DNA of 64,000 nucleotides, from NCBI GenBank assembly GCA_963277665.1, contig OY728143.1:535218394-535282393 (forward strand). Reading direction: 5' to 3'. The stretch comes from Viscum album. Taxonomy: Eukaryota; Streptophyta; Magnoliopsida; Santalales; Viscaceae. Positions 1 through 13,650 of this stretch are shown here, in pieces. The translations under genes and the position numbers were made by a program. How positions within the stretch are numbered: position 1 is the first letter of the stretch; every line of letters begins with the position of its first letter. Under the pieces are notes generated by a model. The model ran no database searches, was not told the origin of the DNA, and saw nothing but the letters and a program-made list of their open reading frames with translations.

Positions 1-235
1 ATTATGAATGGTCCATGGGTGCTACCTAGGGAGACCAAACACCTGACCTCACTTGATTTAGAGAATTTTGAAAAATAATTCATCTCAAAATACAACCCCA
101 AACTCATACATGTTAACTTAGGGATAGTTCTTGCATGTTAGTCTCAACCTTTTCCCTCTCACTTGGGAAAGAGCTTTATACCACGTCTAGATCTCATATT
201 TACCCTCATACTTCGACCCTATTGCTCAAATTGTG

Positions 236-645
236 GATTGGTATCGCATCCTAACTATTAACCAATCACTCAAGGTAGGGTCCAATATCATATACTAACC
301 AATACCATCTCGCATGAGGTTTGGTTATATATCATATCTTAACCTCTACCCTCCCACTCATGGTACAGTCATGTATCATATCACATGAAATACTATCAAA
401 CTTACGATAAGGTCATGTATCACTTCATGATCCCTATCCTCCACTCAATGTATGGTCTGATACCCCATCCGGAATACTAGCCACCCACTCATATTAAGGT
501 CCCATATCAAATCTAGGATATTGGGAAAGGTCCTATATCATATCTTAAACACTATTATTATAGTTAGGGTAGCATCATACACTATTGTTCATGACTGGTC
601 ACATACCTCAAACCTCTCACTCGAAGTGTATATCATCACTATTGT
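236..645. repeat. 44-bp degenerate tandem repeat, about 8-9 units
   Basis: The landmark GTC(A/C)TATATCATAT recurs at about 280, 324, 368, 412, 455, 499 and 530, so spacings are 44, 44, 44, 43, 44 and 31 (the last unit is shortened). Weaker units follow to about 645 and one precedes at about 240. Each unit holds a pyrimidine-rich half (CCCTCCCACTCAT-like) after the landmark. Units differ at many positions, so the array is old. No coding potential was seen. It could be a satellite remnant or a 3'-UTR repeat of a lost retroelement. Confidence 0.75.
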
Positions 646-2363
646 ACAACATGGTTAGATCATAAATAATGAGAGAGAAATTGTGTTAATAGATCTTATT
701 GTATCCCATAGTTATCCACACAACTATACCTATGTAGCTCTATGTTATAGGGTATATGATATATCTCAACAACATGTACCTTAACCATCATCCCCATCAT
801 AATTTGAACCTTAGGTCATAGCCACCTATTATTGATTTTTATATTGTCTATATTTTTATGTGAATTTACAGTGGTGACTTATAAGGTTATGTATTAGTTT
901 TTTTAGGTGTTTATTCAACACTATTTAGTAATATTATTTACAGATGTTGATATGGTATTTATAGGTGTTTTGATTTTAGTTTGATTTTGTATATTTCAAC
1001 AACACGTACCCTAAAAACAAACCCCCAAGATCTGAGAAAACCGTAGATAATTTCAATTTCATCCTGAGATCGAGGATAATTCTTGGAATCCATCTAATAT
1101 ATCATCTAGGATTTCACTAGGAATTTATCTATGAAATCAATTTGAGTCAGGTATATTTTTAGTAATACCACAATTCCAAAAATTTTATATAACTACTGAT
1201 TCCATGAATCCATGATGGATTATCATTATGGTAAAATTTCCTTGAATGAAATCGAAATCCCCACTATAGGAGTGTCCTTCTCCTTCCATCATTATATCAA
1301 GATATTTTACATCTTATACAAGATCCTATCCATTATTCATTACGACCATAGTGTAAGGAACCGTATCAAATTCTATAGATAATGAGTGGCATTGCCTCAA
1401 AACACCAATTTTACACTCACCAATATGTACCTTGACTTATAATACACCTCAAGATCCACCTCAAATGTTTTCATTTCCAAATTACACTCCTAATCCATTC
1501 AAAAACACTCACAACCCTTGACATTGTTTCTCTGGGACAATACCTGCGAAGGCATCATATCAAGTAAATTATCAAAAAACCCTGATTCATTTCCAATATA
1601 TTCTATACCATGGCATTACATTTGAATTATCATTCCATAACTCATGGCCAAAATTCACATGAAATATCATTAAGTACATAATCCATAAAACCCTATATAT
1701 TTCACAGAATTATAATCTATTAAGGTTATATCAAAAATGTATATATTACAACACACTATAATGTGGGTTCCCACTCACCATATGTTTGGAACTATCCCAA
1801 TAATACCATGGAACATGATCATCAAGGATTATATACTACATAAAAACTAGATTATAATTTTATCTCTAATGATACTCAATTGGTGACAAACGATACTGGC
1901 CCAAATATATATAATTCCAGCTATTCAAATTGAATCATGTTCATATAATGATTATTTCATAAATTTCTAAAATGAGAGAAATAAACTTCCATAATGATTT
2001 GTATGAAATTTGAAAGTGTTTTGTTTATATAGATGTCTATTTTTGAGGTATTGTGGTTTCTAGAGAGGTATTCTGTTGGGTATATTGGTGTTATTCTGAA
2101 ATTGTAATATCATGAATTTTTTACAGTGTACTGCAACTGCATAGCTATTGTTTGGATGGAATACTATTTTTATTATATTTTTCTACATTGGAGTTATTCT
2201 GAATTATGTTCAGTGTATTGAAATTATAGGTAATTGCAAGTAATTAATGGTAATTTTGAATTCAGAATTTTGAACAAGTAATTTCACTAGTGTTAATCTT
2301 GCAGCTAATTGCACAGGGGGAGGCAAGTTAGAGCTTGCTGCTGCATTTGTAGAAACTCTATTC
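646..2363. other. AT-rich non-coding stretch
   Basis: I see no coding signal, RNA gene or clear repeat here. The sequence is AT-rich with scattered short runs, and no open frame of 60 or more codons lies on either strand. It resembles anciently decayed intergenic DNA. Confidence 0.6.
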
Positions 2364-2690
2364 CAACAGTTTAAAAATTGTTGGTATCAATGTGAAAAAT
2401 GTTTCTATATCAAAAGTTTCCAGAAAACTCTTGCTAAAATTCTATTCCAACGGTTTTTAAACTGTTGTAATAGACCATAAAACACAATCTTTACCAACGT
2501 TTTACATCAAACCATTGGTAAAAGATAATACTAATGGTTTATAAATTGTTGGTATAGATATAATGTGAGTTATTTTGTAATGGTATAAAACCATTGGTAA
2601 CAAGTTAAACCACTGGTTACTACAAACCATTGGTATATTGTTTTGTAAGGAGCCATATACAAATAGTTATTAAATAACCATTGGAATATG
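2364..2690. repeat. Cluster of ACCAACGGTTTATAAACCGTTGGT-like palindromes (CACTA subterminal-like)
   Basis: At least six imperfect palindromes follow each other: CCAACAGTTT..TTGTTGG near 2,373, CCAACGGTTT..ACTGTTG near 2,448, TACCAACG..CATTGGTA near 2,492, CTAATGGTTT..TTGTTGGTA near 2,530, TGGTATAAAACCATTGGTA near 2,580, and ACCACTGGTT..ACCATTGGTA near 2,610. A last half-copy lies near 2,675. Dense direct and inverted short motifs of this kind are typical of the subterminal regions of plant CACTA (En/Spm) transposons. I could not place a CACTA terminal repeat or a 3-bp target duplication, so this is probably a truncated end or a decayed non-autonomous copy. Confidence 0.5.
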
Positions 2691-5600
2691 TCTATCTCCA
2701 TGCATCAGAAGCCAAAAATTTGGAAAATTGTTTATACTATTTATTGCAATTGTTTTCCATCACATACCAACTATTTTAAACTGTGTTTATATCATATGAT
2801 TCTAGCATTGTTAATAGTTACTATATGATTACAAATCGTGTACCGTACTAATACATGCCATTTATGAATTAATTTTAACTTTAATATATTTATTAAATTT
2901 TTAGAAAATTAATGTGGATGAGAGTCGCCTAGATTTATGTAATGGAAAAATTATTATAAATGAATTGATTATTTAATATGATTATTAATTTAAAAGTAAT
3001 ATGGATTTATCATAATAATGAATTAATATAAATTAATGGTTTCCAATTTATTAAATGCATAATAATTATATATTTTTATTATTAGGATTAGGAAAGAACA
3101 ATTTTTTTTTTGGCCACAATTTATTTTAATGTTTTTCATGGGTTTTCATAGTAGAAAAAAATTATTATGTTAAATAAAATGGAATGTGTTTTAACCCACT
3201 ATTAATTACTTTGTAGAAAAAATATATCAATGGATTTTTTTATGTTCGCATAACCGAGGTCCCCTAACTATTTTTTAGTATATATATATGTAAATTATAG
3301 ATCTCAAGAGAGTGGATGAAACCACGAACCAAAGAAAAGGTTAACACAACTATGAAGATACATTGGGTTTGAGTGAAATTCATCAACTCGAACCAGTCTT
3401 AGTTTAAGGTGTTACTCCAAAATTGTTAAAGGATGTTTTATCAATGGCTCAATAAACTAAATTGAATTATAATACCATGATCATGCCATATATTATTTTG
3501 TTTTACCCAATGAATTTTTATGTATATGAACATGATGATTCTGATGACATGATATTAAGAAATAAATAATAAAATAAGGTAAAATAAAATTAATGGATTA
3601 TATGTAAATTATTTTGTTAGTCATTGTGAATTAAATTTTGTAGAATTCATTTAATATTAACAAGAATGTGAAAAATATTAAATGATGAATATTTACACCT
3701 CAGAATAATAATCCATAAATGACATATTATGTAAGAAAACGTCTTCCATTACATGAATTAAAATGATGTCTTAATTCAAAATATTTTTCATTCACATGAT
3801 CAGGAACATTCATTCTTGGAGGAGTTGTAATAATTATATGTTTTAAACATAGCCTAGTTAGCATCAAGGTTCTATTACCTAGTACACTCTTAGTGTAACA
3901 TGGATGCATGTTTTGAGGATATAGAAATCAATGAGTTTAGGATTAGTGGTTCCACTGAATCGATCAAGGAGGTGTGAGTTGATGAAATTGAAAACACCAT
4001 CTACCTAAATTCCATAAAATATTTTTTTAGGTCAAAGTGAATATATTGAGAAGTTAAAGATAGATATAATCGATTAAAATACCCATGCTATAAAATATTC
4101 TGAATCCAATGGTCAATGCTATTGAGATTTGATAAAATAATTGGAGACTAATAAAAATAAAATTTATTACATCACCATTTGGGAATAAATAAAATGTACT
4201 AAAATATAATTTCAAATTCAATAAAAATGTATGTGAAACCATGAGAATATTGTGATAATTTCTAGAAGATGTCATTTCTTCAGTGTAACTAATTACTCCG
4301 AGTTTTACAGTCCTGTATATAGTTCACTACTATAAGAAAATTTATATTATGTGTAAGTTTTACCAATACATGATTAGCCTCCCTTCCTCCAAGGTTATAA
4401 GTATCCATCAAGAATCACAAATTTAATTATGCAGGTGGCCCATAAAATAATATTTGACTATAATTTTATAGGATGATAAGGATTATTGGGGACATCTTTC
4501 ACAATTCCCTATAGTAAGTAAAAATGAAACTACCATAACTAGTAAAAAATCATTGCTTCCATTTTAACATTAATCACAGAGATAAAATAATCAGTTTAAT
4601 TCAAATGAAAAGAAGGTCATTTTCTTATAATGTTGAGGGAAATGTCATTAGAAGTGAAAATACAATTAATTTAAAAATAATTTAATAGTATAATATATAT
4701 CGTTTATATTTATGACTACGTATAATGTTTCTGTTTCACTTCATGTGTATTAAAATATAATATTCATTTAATATACTTTTATTTAAATATAGGAACCATG
4801 TAGGTTTTGAAACTTTTTAATAATTAAGGGGAACTCTTTCTTTATCTTAGAAAGATTCATTCCTATTTTATCAGAGATATATACATGACAAAATTGTTCC
4901 TAGCAGGTAGATCATATTTAAGAAATTAATTTATATTTCAAAAATATTTATCATAGTTTCATGTAAGATTGTAAGGGACATTATTTTGTGTATGGAATAA
5001 AAGATGATACAATATTTTATACTAAACCAATAGTCGATATAAAATTAATTTAAATATATCCAAAAAACTAATGAATGATCAACATAAAATATATCACTCA
5101 TACCTAGTTATGGCTAGATAATTTATTTTGGATGTGAGGGATATGCGCAAAATGATTTTAAATTCATTGGAGCTAAAATCCTCCCATAATATTGGTATAA
5201 TCATTGATAAAATTATATAAAATTAAGACTTTTGAAAAAAAAGGTATGCCACAAATAATATAGATTTAGTTCTTCTTGATCATATGAACTATCTTTAGAA
5301 AAAATATAGTTTTCTTCATATATAATGTGTGATTACTTTAAGAGATTGTAGGAATGAAAAATAAAAAATTATATTATTTTTAAGAAGATATGTGATCCGT
5401 TGGGTTTTATTTTTAGATAATATCTTTACTAGGTATACAATGATCATTTTAATTTGAAGAAATGTTTTTTATAATCCCACATTACATTATAGAAATCAAA
5501 AAATGGTATGGTATTACCAAATGATATCGATGAAAATTCAATCATGTATTGGAAAGTAACAATAATTTCTTTTTGTTTATGATGTGAAAATAGCATGTTA

Positions 5601-8600
5601 ATATCTAAATATATGCCCACAAGATTGAATAATGGATGTAAAATTAGATTTAATTTTGTTTTTTTCCATTATGTCACAAAAAAATTGTTTCATGGAAACT
5701 ATTTCATTAATGTTGGTTACTGTAAAAACATTTACAGCAATGGAAACATAATAGTGCATCTCAGTTTATGTAACATACATGGCCTACGAGGCACTAAACT
5801 GTTACCCTGATTCGGGTCACCACATGACCTCAGCTACGCCTCCACATATGCCAGAGGATATTGACTAAAAGTGATGGCTTAATTGAACACTTGGGGAGAC
5901 TATAACCATTATATCAAATTAATCCACAGAAGATAAAATTAAAAATAAAGGAAACTATAAAAAATAAACATTAATTACCAACCACTTTCAAAAACTAGGT
6001 ACAAGTCCACGTCCAAATAATAAATATGAAATGCCATGTAATATTTTGCCATGTGAAAAGGAAACCCAAAATAAAAAACATAAGAATCCTCAAATGGGTC
6101 CTGACTCTATTTATGGATCCCTCATCCATGCACGTCTCACACCCAAATCATCCATCATGCATTGGGCCATTTCCATTTTCCTAATATGCTAGAAAGAATC
6201 CTACTTGGGTACCTAATTGATACTTGAGAAGGGTGTGACTATACCTCAGTAGTCCACTTCCTAAGGTGTCTACAAATTATCTAGTCTAAATATATGATGT
6301 ATACAAGAGAAAAATGAACAATAATGTAAACTGAATGAACTAGGTTTCATTTATTATCCATGTTCACTTTTCCAATTTCATCATTAAATTCATTGTGTTA
6401 GGAATTTTCATGAATTACACATCATCCTATTTGGGATACACAACAATTAATAAGGTGCAAATTCATGTTCCATATCTCACAGGGGAAAAATTCTACAAAA
6501 AAATAGATAATAATTACCTTCGATCATCAGTCCATGTAGTCTCCGCAGAAGAACCCATTAGGAACATTAAGCCTCAGTCTAACTTCTCTATCCCATGCAT
6601 TATAGAGGTGGGGTTTAGAGCCATGGTCTAACCTAAACAATGCATATAGGACCTCATGTAAATACCCCACATACCACCAATACATGTTTACATTATTCTT
6701 TAAACATAATTCATTTAAAAAACATAAAACATAACCATTAAACATATATCCATTCACAATAATAACTTATTCAACACATATTTTATCCCCATTACTCTCT
6801 CATTAACACATTTTCCATTTACATTCCTTAGCCAATTAATATATTTTGTATTTTCTATATATTATCCCATTTTACATATTCATCATTGAAATTCTTTAAT
6901 TAATTTACACATTTCAATTACAATACCCAAATTATTTAACACATTAATCGTAATACATTTAACATATTTGCATTATACCAAACACCCCTCCCCTTATGTC
7001 ATGCTAATAACAAGACACAATTACCTTAATTTTCATATCACAGCTCAAGACAACATGTCCTCATATTTATCATTGGGTTTATCTCATAAAAATTTAATTC
7101 CACTCTTAAAATCTCTATTTTCTATGTTCTAGAAGAGAAACACCCCCTTGGGTGACCCTTGAACAAATTTAGTCAACCTCAATTCATTACACATGGATCG
7201 TGAGGGGATCTCTTCATAATTTAGGAAACCAATTTAACATTTATATCATTTAAAACGAGATGGACAACATAATGGAACATGGTCACAACCATAATCACAT
7301 AAGAAAATCAACAAGACTATGGGATATAACTTGATGACCACCTACATTTAATCTATAGGATACCTCATTGTAAAATATATCCTTTGATTTGGAAACTAAC
7401 ACCATTTGATTACATTACCTATGATCCATTGGAAAAATATGGGTTTAGTTCTTTATATGTATTAGAATGATTCCACAAATCCCTAATCTAGAATAGTGAG
7501 TAAAGAGGACTCTTAGACTCAATCGGTTCTTCGATCCTCGCGCTATGGTGCTTAAAACGGATTCTAAATGATGTTGATTGATCAATGAAAAGTCTAAGAG
7601 GGATCAGCTTGTCACACTTACTATTTTAGAAGAAATGGGTAAATCATTTAAGGGAATAAACAAAGGGACTGAGAGAAGAAGATAGTAAAATCATACATTT
7701 TTCTGGGGGCGAATGGTTTGGCTGTTTGGTTGGATAAACCTTGTGCCAACCATACTCCACCCTATTTCCAAGATAGGGCTAGGCAACATGGCTTACAGGG
7801 GGCCCATATAGTTTCAAAAACCATGTGGTAATAGTGCGGGGTGGCTCTTTCCAAGATCGCATGACATAGCTTCTACTTGAGCATGGTTTTACTAACCATG
7901 GACCACTTCTCAATGAAATCATTGTGAAGGGTAATTATTGGTACTAACTATGTGTGAATCATGTAGCACACACTATCTTACCCCATTTTCCCTTTTTCAC
8001 TTACCAAACCCCTGGTGCACCCATGAGCCTCCTCACAAACTTAGGAAGATTTTCAATAACAAACATAATGGGATTTAAACCAAAAACTCAAACAATAACA
8101 TACCTCAAAATATGTATTAGATCTTAACTTTTAATTTCTTATATAAACATAAAAAACTTACATTGTCAACTTAGTAATATTTTCATTAAAACAAACTATA
8201 CTTCTTTGAAGAATGTATATCTATCTTGAGATAGTTAGAGACATTGCATCAATGATGTCAAGGCTCCAAATGCACGTGAGTTGGAATAGGGACACTAAAC
8301 TCCACATACATTACTTGGATAAATTATTCTAAAGACATGCACTACATAGGAATGTTAAAACCAAACAAGCTGTTTTATATTCATAAAAATAGGTCATATA
8401 TTATTCAATAATAAAAATGTGTCTTATAAGGAGGTGTGAAATGGGAAATTTATATGATTTTAATGATTAAACAAAATCCAGTTGGATTCCATATACTGAA
8501 ATCCAGTTCCATATTTCAACGTTTTCACTAGAAACTATAAATTTAATGGTGTGTATTCAATAGAAACTATAAACATATGGTATATTCCATTAATAATAAA

Positions 8601-11600
8601 TATCGTTCGATTATAGGTGGTTAAATTTATTTATATAAATAGTATTTAAAAAAATATTTCACAAACAATATATTAAAATACATTATGATTCTAATTTCAC
8701 TAAACACATTATCAACTCATATAATATTAATTTGGAATTAATATATGCAAGGTGTCAGAAAGTAGTTAGTTGAAGGTTTACTCTATTCCAAACTATAATA
8801 ATGTATTTTTAAAATATATTAAAAATATTTTTATTCTTATAATCAATTATGACTAATTTCTAACACTCTAACAAAAAAAATTTCATGAACTTAGTTTTTA
8901 TGAAAAATATTTACAGATAGAGATCTATGTGGTTTTTTTGAACATTTTATAGTACATCAATTGAAAAATTATCATTTCATATATCTCATTCGATAATATA
9001 TCAGTTTTATGATTTTTGAAATCATGGGAGGAGATTTTAATGATAAAGAGACTTTTTGCATCCATAATTAAAAAAAATATCTATCTCACATTCCCAGATA
9101 TGAAATATGGCATGATATTTCTTATGTGTATTTCATAGTGGAAGAAAATTAAAACAAAACCAAGAGAAATTGAAAGATTATAATCTAAAAATAAATTATA
9201 GGGATTTAGAAGGTAACACTTGATGTGTTCTTATTTATTAGAGGAATAGGAATACATGGCTCCAATGGGATGTATAACTAGTGTTCCTTCTGTTCAATTT
9301 GATCTGGCATCATAATCAGTCCAAGGTAATATATAATAGAAATAATTATTATAGATATTGGTGCATATATCATCATTAAGTGATTATAATTTTCCTTTTC
9401 TTATAACTTAATACAAATATTTATAAATGGTTTGATCAAAGAAGTATTTTTTAGAACAGATATAAAATCATATCCCAGTAAAAATTGCTAATACTCAGTG
9501 ATGTTACCTCTTGATGGATTTTCTCATAAAAATAAAGTCACAATAATTAAAAAAACCACCACAATTTATATTTCCAAGAAACGATAGTCATTCTAGAGCA
9601 GAATCCTATATATCATGTTAGCCTAACAAGGTTAGTTTTTAGTTCACTCTAGTGTAAGTGGTCAATTGGTGAATTTTTTTCCCAATACATAACTAATTTT
9701 TATGTTTCATTACATAAATATTAACATATTATTATTTTAATTTTAATTTCATCACATTATGATTTTTCTTTAACTTAAAATTGATGTGATAATATATTTA
9801 ATGTATTATTTTAATTAAATTGTTATAGGAGTTCTTCATTATGATGAGTACATTAATGTACTATAAAAATATTATCAATTGTATGTTCAATGACTTGATG
9901 AAATCTATAATAATGGATAATGATGGTGTATGATATTATATTTAAGAGGCTAATAAAATATCAAAACATTATCTCATGACATTTTTACTAGGTAATATTG
10001 AAGATAGTTGGTTATGAGAACATACCCTCTAGTATGAATTCCATATGTTATACATTTCATTGGATATTCCTAGCTATGGATGTGTGTATGGGTCCTTACA
10101 CAAGAGATTATTATTAATAATGAATATCAGGATCCATATAATTTTACAAATTAATGAAAATGATGACAAGAATATACCCACAGGGAGGTAGTATATATTG
10201 TACGCGTCTTAAGTGATATGATATTGATGAATAATTCAACAATGAATTTACACTTTTTCTGTTAATTTAAGTGGGTATCTTTGGTACTTTGATCGAAATA
10301 TAACAATTTAATAAATACATATCCATTACAGAATACATCATATTATTTTTAAGAAGTTAAATAAATAAAAATCAATAATATATATTTTTTCCCTAAAGTA
10401 TGCAACATATTTAATGGGATATTAAGACAAAGTGATTATGTTACACAATGAGAGTATATGTGAGTTAATTGTAATAGAACCATTATATATTTTCTCTATA
10501 GGTTCCATGCCATATTACTAGGTTTTCATATTGGAAATTAGTCTAGTTCACCTAATTCCACTAGGAAAGAGGCCAATATGGTCACACACAATGTTTATCC
10601 TCGATCTCTATAAAATGATTCATGATAATTATAGATTTGATAATTATTATTTGTGTTCTATTGGTTAAAATTTTCCCAAGATTTATTGATTTCATTAATT
10701 CAAAAACCATATATTCAAAATAAGATATATATGATTCGAATAATAAAAAATTTTAATTCATACTATAAAAAATAATTACTCAAATATATAATATTTATTT
10801 ATCTCGTTTTAATCATAAGGATATAAATAATTATTATTTTTATTAAATATATATAAAATAAATATTTATTCATGAGTCTCAGAATATAATATTTTTTTTT
10901 ATAGAAATAATGTTATGAAAATTATTTGTTTAAATACATAATTTTTATTTAGGGATCTATTAATGTCATGGAATTTTGTCAGACCATGATAAGGGAAAAG
11001 TTTAAATGATCCTTAAATATACATAAGTAAATGCTTTCCTTGGGAATAATACTCTTATTATTCATATTATTCAACGTGTGGTATACATTGAATTATAATA
11101 TTGATTAAGGACTAGTGATCAATATCCATTTCAGTTGAATATTTCTATAACTTAGGTTATATAATTTCACGATGATATAAAAAATTTAATATAAAAAATT
11201 TCCATGAGAATATTAGAATACCCAAGAGAGATATTATCAGTAAAATTATTAAAAATGGAGATCAAAAATCATTTTCCTCTCTTTGAAAAGATCATAAGAA
11301 TAAGATATATTCTTTTGAAAGTTTAAATATTCTTTTTCTGATCAATGTAGGATAATTAATGTGGTTTTGATCCTCTGTGCTAGCTCTCAATGTTACAATA
11401 GTGTCATTCCATGATTCATTGAGTATTTTTGGAAACTATTTGAGGTATTTTATTCATTTATTTTTATTTATAATGAATGAATCATAAGAAAAGTTCAAAT
11501 GACTATCCAAAGAAGAAATAATTTAATGTAGTAGTCATTCTTCTCAATAAAATTCCACTAAAAATTATATGAGAAAAATTATTATCTTCAATTATTTTAA

Positions 11601-13650
11601 GTTTCTTATAATTCAATTATGATGATTTTCCTTGAACCCAACAACTTTATTTTTTTGGAAATGGGCCCAATATCTTCATTTATGCCCCTTAACATTCAAA
11701 TAAACTGTGTATACAACGGTCGACATAGTTTGTGTGGCATTCTAGTTTCAAGGAACATATGTTTGGAACATACTCAAGCCTTATGGTTTAGATAAAATTG
11801 CATGTGTACTAAGTTCACATGATATGAGACATTAAAAATGACATCTTAACTATAGAACTATAGAATATAGGATACATTGGGTGTTTTCCTAGGAATATAA
11901 AATATGATGTTTGGAAGATATATATGAACTATATTCTTCACTATCAAACAAATATGGCCATTTTTAAAACCATTTATTCCATCATTCATTATTTGTACAT
12001 ATTTTGGTGTGTCGTCTATACCACTCACCATCATTTACTATATCAAACCTCCATATAATCACCTTCCTAGGTTGTCAAAGTCCTATTACTATTCATTGAT
12101 TTTTTTTACCCTAGTCCAATTATTCAAATTCATATTGACATCTAAAAAATATTTCATAGATCACACAATGTTCTATCATATACATGGTAAAAATCCAATC
12201 ATATAGAATAGGGGTGATGATTTAGAGGAAAATTTCTTATGGAATTTTCCAAACACATAAAGATTACTTCACCAACATGTTTTTCAGTGAATGTAAAAAA
12301 TGAAGGATACTCTATATTGGTTGTAAATGATAGATTATTAAAGATCAAACATAAAAAAATCATTCTTTTAGATATCAATATCATTGAAATAATAATAATA
12401 ATAATAAACTATTACAAATTCATTCTATATTAAATATGAATAAAATAAAATTCAAAAAGTATTAAATATTTGATAATGAAGTGCTCCAAAACATGTGAAG
12501 CTATTTCCATAATAATCAATTTTATCATCATAATTAAATAATTATTAAATATCCAATTCTACATAATTTATCCCTTTTCTATGTGGTTAATAAAATCATC
12601 TACTGAATGATATATAAATTTAAAAAATAGAAAATTGGATTATGAAATTCAATTTTTTGAGTGATGTGAGTATGAAATCACATAAAATAATATATTATAT
12701 TTTCAAATATATTTTTATGTATCTTGGTTTTAACTGTCATAAACATTATCAATCCCATCCTTGGGAATATATTTTCAAAAGGATATAATACACTTATAGT
12801 GAAAATTAGATAAAGGCCCAATGAATGAAGTGATGTGAAATATAAATTCTTCATACCTCAAGGAAGAATCGATGATTCATAAAAAATATATGGTCCTTGA
12901 TGTTGCATTATATAACCATTTTCCCCTAGAAAAGAATGATCCTAAATTTCCTAAATAAGGGAAAGGATCCTCTAGGAATTAAACTAAAGGATTAATTATG
13001 GATCTTAGATTATTTTTTACCAGAAATTATGAAAATAAATTTAATGTGAATATAGTTTTCGCCCTTAATTTATATCGATTATTCCACCATTGACATAACA
13101 ATTCCTCTAATAAATCCACATATGAACTCCATATTCTAGGATTAAATAATCCAAAAATCCATTTCATTGTAACATTTTAATAATATAATAATACCACAAA
13201 TCCTCATATTAATATAGTAAATTATTTTTATTCAGATAATTCGACCTTTAAAATTGTTACCTGAAAATTTCCAATTGATGGCTCGACGCCCATGATAAAC
13301 AGTTTTACCTTTCCAAACCAAAGAATCATTATTTGGTCACAATAATGATGTTAACATTTTTATATGATACCGTTTTAATTAAATAATAATTTTTATCCTA
13401 TAATAATTAATATTAATTTATTTAATACATATTAATTATCAAAAAATGCATGTTTCTATGATAATTACCAATATTAAACCAAATAGTAAACTACGCAATT
13501 TAAGATCAATCGAAACATTGAAAAAGTAGTGATAAAATTCTATGGATAATTTGATATAAATGTTCCCCAAATCATTTTTCTATTTTATATAATTTAGGCT
13601 ATCTAATTTATGATGATATAGGTATGTAATATAGTTTTTTACTGATGCTT
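2691..13650. other. Long AT-rich intergenic region, no gene recognised
   Basis: About 11 kb of strongly AT-rich DNA. Open frames are all short (under 85 codons), unrelated to any family I know and scattered on both strands, as expected from low GC. A slightly GC-richer pocket at about 5,790-8,060 shows no recognisable domain. I see no tRNA, no LTR boundary and no tandem array. Old transposon remnants too decayed to read by eye are likely. Confidence 0.6.

Noticed and set aside
4325..4345. CACTACTATAAGAAAA as a CACTA transposon end
   Set aside because: No inverted partner, no 3-bp duplication and no subterminal motifs adjacent; it is probably chance.
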